Assembly (NCBI GenBank): GCA_037951165.1
Contig: JBBDHG010000445.1
Location: forward strand, 154,001-218,000
From: Lophius americanus
Lineage: Eukaryota; Chordata; Actinopteri; Lophiiformes; Lophiidae
Length of the DNA stretch: 64,000 bases
Reading direction: 5' to 3'
Below are positions 50,985 to 62,482 of the stretch, in pieces (within the stretch, counting starts at the first letter, position 1; every line of letters begins with the position of its first letter). The position numbers and the translations under genes are program-made. The notes below the pieces were generated by a model. The model saw nothing but the letters and a program-made list of their open reading frames with translations. It was not told where the DNA came from and made no database searches.

Positions 50985-51260
50985 GGACTCAGAGACCACA
51001 AACTTCCACTAAGGCACAACTTTAGTCTAATCTGGGAAAAATACCTCTAGGTAAGATTTCATGCTGATTTGTCCATTAATGAATGTGTTATTGCAAAAAA
51101 AAAAAAAGTGCCCTATTTCGCAACGGTTACGGAAGAGTTATTATGATGTTATGTCACAAGGTCATGACGGAACATCAGCAAATTCTAATCATCCCTAGGA
51201 TGTGCCAGAACCTACCAGTGGTTATAATTCCATGCATATCCATTCATTATTTTTTGTTAT
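50985..51260. repeat. Dispersed repeat ('gcaaacctccgcctaggc' family), left-arm copy
   Basis: Similar to the reverse complement of about 58,300-58,600 across phrases such as ctctaggtaagatttcatgc, gccctatttcgcaacggtta and atgatgttatgtcac. A third partial copy, in direct orientation, lies at about 56,868-56,960 (gagagcaaacctccgcctag). The first two sit at the outer ends of the inverted duplication that holds the SSNA1-like genes. Confidence 0.75.
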
Positions 51261-52086
51261 TAAAATAAAACCATTCAAACAAACACATTTAAAAACATAA
51301 CCTACTTGAGAGGGAACAGAGAGTGTTTCTCGCATGTTAAAGATGAAGTGGGAGAAAGATGATGGAAAAACGCTTTGCTTTTAAGAAACTACAAGGAAGA
51401 TGATGATGAATACCTTTTTACTAGATAACTAGTGTTTTGACGATAGCAAGACCATTTATTCATATGATCCCCACATGATAAATATTTCTATATATGATCA
51501 TATTAGTGGATATCAACAGAAAAAGCTAGCTTGAACATCATTGTCAAAAGAAACATGAATACCAGACTTGTGAAACCATTGAGAATGAAATGATGATCAT
51601 CTAGATGTTTCCCATTCAATCATACCCCGGTGGACAAAACGTTCTCGACATCTTCACCTTTTTCAAAAATGTCTTTATTCATACTTTCAGCCATACATTT
51701 AATCCAAATTGAAATTACAAAAATGTGTCATTAACAGTTTTAATTCACTCAAGAGGCTGAACCTCATAAATATGTACAGCAATAAAATTTTACAATTAGC
51801 GTCATCATCACGGAGAGATGCTAGAAATCTTCTAAATCCTACAATTATCACTCCATATAAATATATTTTTACATAGAAAAGTTTGGAAATTCGTGTCGCC
51901 TCTGTTTGTTGTATTACAGAAGAAAACAGACTTTTAGTTTTGGCTTCAGAGAAACTTAAACATCAGGAGTATTAACAAGATCAATGATATGATGTTCGGT
52001 TTTCTCCAGAGGCCCGTTCGTTTGAAGGTTGGACTCGGCTTCCTTCTCACTCTCTGACCTAGTGTGTACTTTCAGCGGCTGTCACC

Positions 52087-54414
52087 ATGGCAACCTTGAC
52101 CACACAGGGAGACTTAACCAATTCAGGTGAGCAAATACGTCAATAGACATGCAAGAGACTAGAGACATATGCTGATACTTGTTGTGTATATTTGTCCGTA
52201 CCTTCCTTATTTGTACAACCAAGGATATACTGAAGGATATAATAAAACGAAATGTGTGCTACATCCCATTGCCACACAACAAAATGAGTCTGAATAAACC
52301 TCTTCATATGTGAACAGTTTTTTAAGGTTTTCTTAGTTGAAGTCAAACCTACTGATCCTGATCATCATGATATCCACCAAACCTACGTAATGCATACAGG
52401 CATCAGATTGAATTTAGAAGGTCATACTGTCGGATATGTATGGCTTGTGCAACCCAGTTTCAGAAAGATGAGAATACCTACATGGAAAATAAAGGAGAAT
52501 GTGACATTTCTACTGGCTGATTTTGAGGAGACCTAACGGAATCTGATGTCATGCGAATACAATATTGATTAAGTCAAACATTATCCGTAACTGCTTATAC
52601 TATTCATGGCCGCCGGGGCTGGAGCCTATCCCAGCTGACATTGAGGGACAGGCAGTGTATACAACCAGCACAACAACTCACGCTCAACTTCAGGGATTAG
52701 AAACTTTATTAAAGTTTGCATTACTTCCATTCACAGGTAACGAATGTATTGAGCCTGAGTGACGGTTATGTGAATAAAAACAAAGTGAAGTATCCGGCCG
52801 CACTGATAATGTAAGGAGTGATAGGTTCAGATATTTGTGTTATAATGTAGGGAGTGAAAATAGAAAATTTTTCCAAGAATAAATACTTAAGTAAAGTACA
52901 CATACTTTATAAATCTGCCTAAGTACAGTAACAAAGTTTTAGGACTTGCTAATTTCCGACCCCTGACTTTCGACTCCTTGAGTTTTCAGAAAAGACCTCC
53001 TGACAAAAAAAATCCTCCTAACAATACTAGAGTATTTTTATTTCCCGACATAGTCCTGATTAATTATATAGTTACTAATATATACTGTACAGTATAGTAG
53101 TAACTACTATAGTAACTACAATAGTAACTACGGCTGTCAGACAAATATAGTGGAGTAAAAAGTAGTATAAAGTACAAAGAAAATAATGAGAAAAGGTAAA
53201 AGTACCTCAAATTTGTACTTGAATACAGCATTTCAATGAATATACTTAATTATTGCGATTTTTGTTTTTCCAGTTTTGCCAAGTGCTGTTTGGAAATCCA
53301 TTGAGCGTATGTTAGTAACCATCCCGTCCGACAGGGGGCGATAGAAGTCAATCAGTCTAGTTACCGAGCCTTTTTCGCCTGGTTCTAATCAAACTACGGT
53401 TTGGATTTTTCTACTGGAAGCGGAGTGATTCTATAAATCAGTTATGGGCAGCATTTGTTAAAGTAGGTTCATTTCCCGTCTCGGACAATGACAACAATAC
53501 AATTTGGGATTTGCATAGAAAGTAAAAATTTGGACTTATTGCTAAATTCCTTTTTATATAAATCATTGGACGAATGAATGAAAGACCCTGAGTAAGTAAT
53601 CTGAAACTTGCAAACTATAAGAAATCCCTTAAAGTACTGTCTTTATTTAATATATTGATATTTTTTTTGAGGTATTGTTTTCCCTTGTCCATTGCTAATC
53701 TGTTGAGTTGGTAGTATTGGCAGTGGCAAAATACTTTGAGAGCCTTTGCTCCAAGCTGGAGGAGTTGAACCGTCTGATCAAGCAGGAAGAAGTGGAGAAG
53801 GATCAGCTGCAGCATGACATCAGCCTCCTCACAGAGAAACTCATCAGAATCAACAAGAGCCTGCCACAAAGATGGTGGTCCCGAGCTGAATTACAACGTA
53901 CCATTGCAGAGATAGAGGCTACATGTGGCAAGGTGTGTTATTGTCTGGCAACATGGTCAAATGTAAAACCCGATTAACAAACATAACTCACTGCAGAATT
54001 GTTCAATGCTTGTTTGGGTTGGTTTTGTTTTTGCCACATGTTGTCAGCCGTGGATAGATTTCCCATGAGGTCACTTCTAGTCCAAATATCATTTTATATG
54101 ACTGGATTTATATCCATAGAAACGTTTGCCCAGCATTTGGGCAAAGCTGCTTTTAATGAATAACAACAAGACTGCATTTAGGACCTACGTCCCGTTTTCA
54201 AGAGTTACTTATAAAGTATCCACCACACCATGAGCTGCACAGGATCTAGGTTGTGTTTTTAATCACTTTTTCAGGTACCAACCGGCTATATAATGAGATT
54301 CATAATGTTGTTCTCCTGCAGCTTTTGCAGAATTGGCAGTCTAATCTGTGCGACCGGGAGGAAGAGACAGGAGAACCCACCAGAGCCAAAAGACCTCGCA
54401 GAATGGAATCCTAA
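52087..54414 (+). CDS. SSNA1-like coiled-coil protein, copy 1 (113 residues)
   Basis: Related to SSNA1/DIP13, a small coiled-coil protein that forms fibrils and nucleates or branches microtubules at centrioles and cilia. Exons: 52087-52126, 53724-53932, 54322-54414; phases 1 and 0, GT-AG. The N-terminus MATLTTQGDLTNS resembles the SSNA1 start (MTQQGA...). The core (about residues 14-83) is one long coiled coil with LIKQEEVEKDQLQ, the hallmark LTEKLIRINKSL and the RAELQRTIAEIEA block, all alignable with SSNA1. The last exon gives LLQNWQSNLCDREEETGEPT followed by a basic tail (RAKRPRRMES), which differs from SSNA1. Length is close to the family's about 119. AATAAA follows at 54,475. It is likely a lineage-specific paralogue and not the conserved ssna1 itself. 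Confidence 0.8.
52585..52690 (-). repeat. Fragment of the 'agcctatcccagctgac' dispersed repeat
   Basis: Reverse-orientation copy of the repeat at 27,170-27,345 (ggctggagcctatcccagct). It is inserted in intron 1 of SSNA1-like copy 1 and has no counterpart in copy 2. Confidence 0.7.
53095..53270. repeat. Fragment of the 'tagtggagtaaaa' dispersed repeat
   Basis: gtcagacaaatatagtggag and aaaagtacctcaaatttgta match the repeat at 8231-8605. It sits in intron 1 of SSNA1-like copy 1. Confidence 0.65.
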
Positions 54415-55871
54415 TTGCAATGCAAGTTCAGCAAAATTTGACTCACATTGGGCGATTTTGAAGTTAAAAATTTGAATAAATTTGTTTACGAAATACACGC
54501 GTTCTTGAGAAAATGACATAAACCACATCAAACGTTGTCACCCTCCGTCTCCTGACTCTGAAGTGGCTTCATGTTCCTTTATACTTCTCTGATTTGAAGC
54601 TTTCTAGAAAACCCCTTAAAGAAGAGTAGGCCTACATGTAGCTAACGTTTCAGTGACAGAGTCCCATGTTGGCATGAATATCTTCTTGTGCCACAAAATA
54701 ATACTGCGTTGAAGCTGCTGGATATTAGATAGAAGGGTGGCGAGGAAACTTTAACACAAACTCCCTTCTTCGTGGCAAAACACATTCATGGGAAGATTTC
54801 AGTCAACAACAACCCTGATTTCTGATAGAATGCTGAAAGAAGTGGCCTTGGCCAAAAATGTCTGTATAGCTGCTGACAAAAGTCACCACACTGTACAATG
54901 TTTCTACGTAGGTGTGTGCGCGCCGTCAAACAACCTTTTTACAGGTCATTTCAAAGTGTTCATGTGTTTTTTACTGCTTAAACTTGAAGTTTACATGTTT
55001 GAGTCCTGCTTGTGTAAAAAAATACTTTTTTGTAATACTTGCCGGCGTTAAAAGAACCGGGGCGTTCCAACAGCCCCCCCCCTACACGCTTCTTTGTTTT
55101 TCATCCGATCGGACATCAAGTTCCGAGACATTCCGCGGAAAAGGTCGCCGGTCTACTGACGCCCCGAGGGAAAAAAATAATTCTGATCTTTCATGATGTG
55201 GCATGTCTGTGAGAACGAAAGCAAGACGGCGCCTTTGAAATATAAGTTTATTAAGTATGCTTTAATGCACCATGTTCTCAAGAATATATATATATATTTT
55301 TAGAGAAAGTTGAAATTAGTTTAAAACACTGAACATTAGTCCCTATCATCATTTCATCGTAATGTAAGGTTTAAGCTGAGATTTAGGTTTGGTACCTCTT
55401 TTTCTCTGTAAATCTTAACTTTGGTCATGACTGTCCTTGTGAAATGTTTAAAAAGGAGCAGAAAAATAGACATTTACAGGCTCAAACGGGCAAATGTTTG
55501 ATTTAGATCAGATATTGTCTTTTAAAACAACAGATGGGTAAGAGAGGATTATGAATATGAACAGATGAAGGAGTACTAAGGTTTGGGTTTTAGTCCTCTA
55601 ATTTACTAATTCACTATATTTTACAATAATTTAAATGTAACAGAAATAAATGAAACAAATTCAAGCAGACGAGGTATTTATTTTGAGAGATTGCGTAGCT
55701 CAAGTCAAGACTTTTATTTTCACACCATGAAGGAATGAATAGAAGCAATTTAATGACTGGAAAAACAAATGGCTCAAAAAAAGAGCAAAACTCTCAACTT
55801 AGTCAAATGTTTGGTGACCTTGCAATTTAATCAGTTCTTCTTTCTGTGAGATTTTGTGGCTCTCCTGTCTC
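54415..55871. other. Spacer at the centre of the inverted duplication
   Basis: Holds the two converging 3' ends of SSNA1-like copies 1 and 2, with poly(A) signals AATAAA at 54,475 (+) and TTTATT at 55,713 (-), plus about 1.2 kb of unassigned AT-rich DNA. No other gene is recognised. Confidence 0.5.
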
Positions 55872-57439
55872 CTACTCCGAGCCGCTGGGATTAGCCCAAC
55901 ACTCCTCCCAGAGCTAGAGGAGGAAGACAAAGTAAATATCATTAAATAACAGTTTGCCACCTGAAAAGATGCTGCAGAGCTCATGGTGTGGTCCGGAAGC
56001 TAACCTGTGTTGTCTCTACTAGATGCAACTGAAAAATACTAAAACTTGCGCATATAAGAATGCAGAAGTTCCTTCTACTTAGAAGAACTCAGTATGTGCT
56101 GAAATGGATAGACCATAAGGACTATAAGAGGATATTATTAATGTTAGCAAACTGAAATAAGTCTGAACAGCTCTTACTGATTCCATGTTTCATTGACAGT
56201 AGAAAGTCTCGTAATGGTCCAAAAGAAATACGAAGTGACCCATAATTCACGTGTCCTCGTTGGGGAACAATAACACACCTTGGTTATTGTAGTCTTTATC
56301 TTTGCAATGGTACGTTCTAATTCGGCTCGGGCGACCCGTCTTTGTGGTAGACTCTTGTTGATCCTGATTAGCTTTTCTGTTAGGAGGCTGATGTCATACT
56401 GCAGCTGATCCTTCTCCACTTCTTCCTGTTTGATCTGCTGGTTCATCTCCTCCAGTCTGGAGTAGAGGCCCTCAATACCTGCCAAAGGAAAAAAAGGTTG
56501 ACTACACAGGAGCCATGTGGGAAGAGCCGCAATAGTTGATCCCTCAATATTTCACCACTCTGGTTGAAATAGTCTTTGACATTGCATCAATCAATAAAAT
56601 CTTAGGAAACACCCATATTTACAGAAACTCAGATTTACAGGAACTCACTCGACATCTTATATGAAAAACTGTGTGGGTTATGTTATAAATGAGTTATAAA
56701 TGAGTCCTTTGGGTTAGGGTTAGAAAATTGTCAGTGGAATTCTTTCAAATTTGGGGAAATTCTTAAATAAGGGTTGGGGTTATTATTATTAGTATTATAT
56801 TGGACTTATTATTACAAGTCTAACAGGTAAGCATCCGATGGGTTTGACATGTTTTTAAAAAACTAGCACTCAGAGAGAGCAAACCTCCGCCTAGGCAAAA
56901 CATTGATCTAGGTTTAGGAAAACTTCATGCCGATTTCTCCAGTAATGTCTGAGTTATTGTCAGTCCCTAAATCTACCGACAACTCCAACAAACACTCTTG
57001 AGTATTTCTCAAATACTCTCTAGCAACTCCTCTCCTGCGTTTTCCACTTCAGCGTCTCTGTTCAGCTCCACCCCCAAAGAAACATAAAAGGAATCAAGGG
57101 AACTCTTGAAGCGACCCCCAAGTCCAGACCCATATTTTATTTTATTTTAAATGCTGTGAAACACGTACCGTCACCAACATTTTTCATCACCTTTAGGATA
57201 AGCAAAAACTTACCTGTGGGTTTAATTCATGCAAACAGTTTTTTTCCCGTAATCCTTCTCACAAACAAACCAACAAACAAACAGCAGTGAAAACAATTGG
57301 CAGAAACCTCCTTGGCAGACGTAATAAAAATATACACAACAAGCATCAGCACATGTCCCTTTGTCTATTATACATCTTCAAATAGACTTATTCGCTCACC
57401 TGAATCAGTTAAGACTCCCTGTGTGGTCAAGGTTGCCAT
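55872..57439 (-). CDS. SSNA1-like coiled-coil protein, copy 2 (93 residues, shortened C-terminus)
   Basis: Exons 5' to 3': 57400-57439, 56279-56478, 55872-55913; same intron positions and phases as copies 1 and 3. It begins MATLTTQGVLTDSG. The coiled-coil core keeps QIKQEEVEKDQLQYDISLL, LTEKLIRINKSLPQR and RAELERTIAKIK, the closest of the three to SSNA1 consensus. The last exon encodes only LWEECWANPSGSE before a TAG. Just after that TAG the DNA still reads as ETGEP in frame, matching copy 1, so a stop mutation shortened this copy by at least 15 residues. It may be functional, since the core is intact, or in early decay. A reverse-strand poly(A) signal lies at 55,713-55,718. Confidence 0.75.
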
Positions 57440-57950
57440 GGTGACAGCACCTGGAAGTACTCACTAGCTCAGAGAGTGACAAGAAGCTGAGTCTAACCTC
57501 CAAGCAAACGAGGCGCTGGAGAAAACCATACATCATATCATATCAACGTCTGATTGAATAAAAACTATCAATGATATAGAAAAAAATAAAGGATTGTTTG
57601 TAATTTGAATTTGAGTGAAACTCATGACTGAAAGCATGAATACACACATAGATGAATATTTTATCCCAAGAGCATGATTGATTCATTCTCAATGGCTTCA
57701 CAAGTCAAGATAGTCATGTTTCTTTTGACAATGATGTTTCACACCTGCTTTTTCTTTCAAAAAATGGATATGGTCATAAATAGCAATATGGATCAAGTTT
57801 GGATCATATGAATGTATGGTCTTCCAGTAGTCAAAACATTAGTTATCCAGCAAAACCATCTCATCGTCTTTGTTGTTTCTCTGCAACTTCAACATAAAAA
57901 CACGAGAAATCTTCTCTGTTCCAGGCTACTGTACAAACAAACAACCAAAC
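55872..57950 (-). repeat. Right arm of the inverted segmental duplication (SSNA1-like copy 2)
   Basis: Mirror image of 51,290-54,414. Matching landmarks on the minus strand include the catcattgtcaaaagaaaca block (about 57,720-57,740) and tggataactaatgttttgac (about 57,830-57,850). Similarity covers exons, introns and more than 500 bp upstream of exon 1, so the promoter was duplicated too. Confidence 0.85.
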
Positions 57951-59399
57951 ATGTCAGCCTAGATGGAAGTGGAACATCTCTATCTGTAGATATAGGTCTC
58001 TTTCTATACCAACTTAAATAATAGATTTCTATTTTCAGCTAATTATACACTAACCAAAGCATAGTTTGGAATATTATATTACAGTCATTCAAAGAAATAC
58101 CCTTAAATTGAAAGTTAAATGTTTAGACAAGGATATATCCTTTGTCTGAGGAGACTGGCTTGGTAAATGTTCCTTGGATTATTACAAGTAACGAAACCTT
58201 TGATTTTGATTGCAGAGAGAATAATAAAATTCCCAGTTGATTGAAAATGATACCCTTATGTACCATAGGTAGTGTATTATTTATTACGGTTTTACCTTTG
58301 TTTGTGTGTTTGTTAGAGATTAGAGGAAAAATAACAGATGGATTTGCATGAAATTATAAAGAGCGGTAGGTTTTGGCATATCATAGAGGGGATTCTGTTT
58401 TGCGGATGTTATGTCATGACATCGAGACATGATGTCATAATAGATTTTACTTAACCATTGCGAGGTAGGGCACCTTTGGAGTTTTTGTTTGTAAATAACT
58501 TATATATTAATTGATGAATCTGCATGAAATCTTACTTAGAGGTAGCTTTAGTCGTGATGGTGGAGGTTTGCTCTCTCTGAGTGGTCTATGGTTCAAGATG
58601 CTGTTTATAACTGCACATAATGATCTCACAAAGGGTCAAAACTCACAAATGTTTAGAATATTTTATTATGATGTCACCAAATCTAATAATCTCTTTTATA
58701 TGCCAAACCTTATCACTAGATGGAATTTCATTAAAATAAAATAAAAGAACTATGCCGTTTGGGGGAATGACATCACCATGTTGTGAAAGTGGTCTTGAAA
58801 CTGTCCGTTTTTGTACGTCCATACATGATTTTAAACCAAATATGTGGTGCTTTAACGTTCATCTAAAAATTCACCCAAAATACATTTAAACTTTCATCTT
58901 CATTCATCTAAAAAAAAAAAAAAAAACTAAATATTTTGAATGGCTGGTTCCAAAGAGATATTTCAGTGTTTGGTAGGATCTTGAAATAGTTTATATACAT
59001 AAATATAGATTTTTCAAGGTTGTTCCAAGTTTCGTTGCCTTTAAAAACAATATTAAAATTTTGTTTAATTCTTTAAAAAGACTATCAGCAGACTTAAGAC
59101 TATCAGATTTACTTATGTTATGTCTTGAATAGCCCCGAGGTGAATTCATTTAATATGAATATATGTTTTTGTTATTTTATTTATTTTGTCAATGCGCCCA
59201 GAATTGTTGTTATAGTTTCCTATGTTTATGAAAGTGTACATATACTAAATATACTACAACGCATACTAAATAAAGTTAATTTTAAAAAAAAACTACTGGT
59301 GACGTCATCGTGACGTCGACTCCAAAAGGGTCTTTTAGGGACTAAACGTCACGGAGAACTTGTCAGTAATAAAGAATAGTAACTTGTTTGAGAGAGGAG
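57440..59399. other. Interval between divergent SSNA1-like copies 2 and 3
   Basis: Contains the duplicated upstream region of copy 2 (to about 57,950), the right-arm copy of the dispersed repeat (about 58,300-58,600, reverse), an A tract near 58,912, and the upstream region of copy 3. No further gene is seen. Confidence 0.5.
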
Positions 59400-61305
59400 A
59401 TGGCTGGGTTGACAGACGTTGCAGATTTAATCGATGCATTGACCCTAGTACCTGATGTGCGGAAAGGTTAGTAAAGTTTTAATTGTCCATTGCTAATATG
59501 ATTCGTTGGTAGAAGCAGCTAACTCACTGTTTGGGCAGTGAAACATGACAGACGGCTGGAAATTACTTCTATCTCATAAAAATCACACTATAAACACTAG
59601 CTTAACATTTCTCTCACCAAAACTTACACTCTGTTAGTTTTAAAAAAAAGAAACAAAGAGCGTCCTGAATCGATTAAATAGGATTCCCACGAACACGTCA
59701 CTCTCGTCCCGCTTTTCTTCAGTTTGATTTTGATTGGCTGCTCCACAGTAAATGACGATGATTGATGCGTTCAGGGGAAATCCGTTCAAAGTACTGCCTC
59801 GTTACGCTCTGGGCCAGTATGAACATGGAAAAAATATTGCTTTGCTTGAGAAAAAGCATGTGTTTAAGGCCACATGAAAAAAATAATTGAGATAACGACC
59901 ATAAAGTTGGAATTTTACTTGAAAAAAATTGTAATTTTACGAGTATAAAGACGTTATTGTACGAAAATAAAGTCGGAATTTCAGGCTACCCGTTGGAGGT
60001 GAAGTGCATGGAGCGTTTGGTCAAGCTATATTTCAATAATAATACAAGTTTGACACATCATTAAATATTGAATATTTTGACACATAAACACAACATGACA
60101 AAAATAGGTATCAGAACTTTGAAATGCTGAGACACTGGGTTTGTTCAGAAGAAAGAACAAAACAGACTTGGAGGAAATCACCTCTTTAGTGGAGCAGGAG
60201 ATGAGGCAATGATAGATTTAGTTGTTACATCACATTCTTCTTGGGGGTTTTAATACCATAAACAGTGATTCTAAAAAAGAATACCATCATTTCTCTGGGC
60301 ACTTACAAAGACTACAAATACATATACGCAACGTTAAAATCGTTTGGTTTTTTTGTCCAAATTCAAATAATATTTACGGAAGCGCCTTGCATTCACCAAA
60401 TAACAAAAGAAATCAGACAACTTATGTCGTAATCATGAGAAAATATCTCGTTATTACGAGATGCGTATCTACAGATCTTACGAAATCTTTTCTCGTAATT
60501 ACAAGATAAGGTGACTGATTTTTTTATTTTGATGAATCTATAAAAAAAAAAAAAATAGTTAAATATTTCACCTGGGGTAGAGAAATATATTGGGATCATC
60601 TTATTGTAGCTGTTCCCACGAGCCTCCTTGCATAGTCAACCAATTTTGTTTCTTTGGCAGATATTGAAGAATTGCGCGAAAAGTTTGAAGAGGTGAAGCA
60701 GCTGATCAAGAGGGAAGAAGACGTGAAAAACCATCTGCAGAATGAAATCCAGTTAATCAGAATGAGGCTGGGTGAAGTGAAAAAGAGTCTGCCACAGAGA
60801 CGGGCTGAGAGAGAAAAACTGGAATGTACAATATCAGAGTCAGAGGCTTCATATGATACGGTGGGTTATTGTCTGGCAACACGGACAAGTGAATTATGGG
60901 ACACTTAATAGTTCATGGACCATATATTGCCACTGGTTAACATGTATGACTTTAAAAAAAAAATCTATATTTAAGATTAAGCCCTGTTTAACAAACGTAA
61001 CTCACTGCAACACTACATTTGTTTAATTCTTGATGGGTTAAATTTTTCCTTGTCACATTCTTGGTAGCCTAACACATTGTTTGCTGGTGGATTTTTAGTA
61101 GCTGATGGTCATAGTCTACACCGATCAGCCATAACATTAAAACTTCTTACCTGATATTGTAAAGGATCTTAAGAAATGTTTTTACTCATTTTTTTTTCAG
61201 TTGCCAACTGGTATTTAATGAGATTATTATGTTGTTCTCCCATAGATCATGAAGAATTGCCTGGCCTGTCTTAGGGACCCACCGACAAGAGGCGAACACA
61301 GCTAG
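59400..61305 (+). CDS. SSNA1-like coiled-coil protein, copy 3 (108 residues)
   Basis: Exons: 59400-59466, 60661-60860, 61246-61305. Phases 1 and 0 are identical to copies 1 and 2, and the middle exon is the same length as in copy 2 (200 bp). The N-terminal exon is longer and different (MAGLTDVADLIDALTLVPDVR). The core is a coiled coil with QLIKREEDVKNHLQNEI, KKSLPQRRAEREKLE and ISESEASY, keeping the PQRR...E.T/SI.E.EA pattern but replacing the LTEKL hallmark by IRMRL. The last exon gives IMKNCLACLRDPPTRGEHS. It is the most diverged copy and lies outside the mirror duplication. AATAAA at 61,533-61,538 is a good poly(A) signal. Function is inferred only from the coiled coil and the SSNA1 relationship. 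Confidence 0.75.
59880..60510. repeat. Scattered 'acgagaataaagtcg' type fish repeat fragments
   Basis: Degenerate units of about 20 bp at 59,890-59,975 (acgaaaataaagtcggaatt) and 60,425-60,510 (ttttctcgtaattacaagat) resemble a common teleost low-complexity repeat. Both lie in intron 1 of SSNA1-like copy 3. Confidence 0.55.
61119..61145 (+). mobile_element. Solo Tc1-like terminal repeat
   Basis: caccgatcagccataacatt directly after TA (61,117-61,118). I see no matching right end nearby. It lies in intron 2 of SSNA1-like copy 3. Confidence 0.6.
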
Positions 61306-61532
61306 GGCTCAAGGTGTGGCAAAATGAAGCGTCCATTGTGACAAAGCACCGCATACTAAAGAATTAAATTAACTAATACATTTTGGAGAGATTAATTGAC
61401 ATCATGCATGGCTAAATTTTGTCTTATCAATAGTTCTACATAATATTTATACTGTTATGTGTTATCAGGTTTTTAACATAGTCTCCTTTTTTTTTAAACA
61501 GTGCAGGGCTTTCTGGTCATTTTGAGCCAAAG

Positions 61533-61538
61533 AATAAA
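61533..61538 (+). terminator. Poly(A) signal of SSNA1-like copy 3
   Basis: AATAAA about 230 bp after the stop codon. The convergent lectin gene has its reverse-strand AATAAA at about 61,786-61,791, leaving a spacer of roughly 250 bp. Confidence 0.65.
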
Positions 61539-62006
61539 TCCACCATTTTAATCAGTTTGTGTTGGTCTTGTCACACCAGTTAAAGATATATCTGTCTAAT
61601 AACTTCTACGTAGAAAGCACCATCTGTGAAGTAGGTCTTGAAGTAAGAGCTGACCGGATGCTGTCAACATCAAATATGTAGCAGGAGTTGTTGTTTTTTG
61701 TCAGTCATGTGTCAAAGATGCACTGAAATCAGAACTACCACACAAAACACAAATAGGACAAGATGCTGGACAAGAAGCTGAAGATTTTATTACTGGAAAG
61801 TAGAAAGCTGTTTTTTTGCAGTAGTTTTATGGAAGCTGAAGAACCCAATATTATCATTTAACACAATGAGTGAAAATGTAAAGGAAAGATTGGCTGGTGA
61901 TCTTTTACTACCTCCACCTCCTCTACTAACCACTTCTGTCTCTCGTCCACATCCTTCTCCCAAACAAACTAAACAGGGCCAGCCAATTTTCTTCCCTCCC
62001 TCCTGT

Positions 62007-62339
62007 TCATCCTAAAGGCGGCCTCATCTCACTCGCCCTCCTCTGATATTCAATGATCCTCCTCTTCACTCGTATAGCCTTCTTCTTTGAGCAGACGAAG
62101 GGCTTCAGATCAGAGCAGGCTTCTTCCACCCACAGTCCTCCCTCTGGAGATAAGAGAAGGGAAACATTCCAATTAGTTGCAGCAGGGAGTGAAGAAGAAA
62201 AAAAACATCTTACCCAGGCTCCAGAATGAATATCACTTTTTGGACCTCTTTATTTGGGTGGGTCCAAAAAGTGTCTGGTTTGGCTCTCCTGAAGATTTAT
62301 CCCTCACTGTACATGACAGATATTATATATATATGTATA

Positions 62340-62392
<53 letters not shown>

Positions 62393-62439
62393 GTGTATAT
62401 ATATACATATATATATATATACATATATATATATGTATA

Positions 62440-62482
<43 letters not shown>

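Larger units (their letters stand above)
51290..54414 (+). repeat. Left arm of an inverted segmental duplication (SSNA1-like copy 1)
   Basis: Read left to right, this arm matches the reverse complement of about 55,872-57,950 in order: gggaacagagagtgtttctc, actagataactagtgttttg, catcattgtcaaaagaaaca, the region before exon 1, and then exons 1-3. Intron 1 is longer here (1.6 kb against 0.9 kb) because dispersed repeats were inserted at about 52,585-52,690 and 52,850-53,270. Confidence 0.85.
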
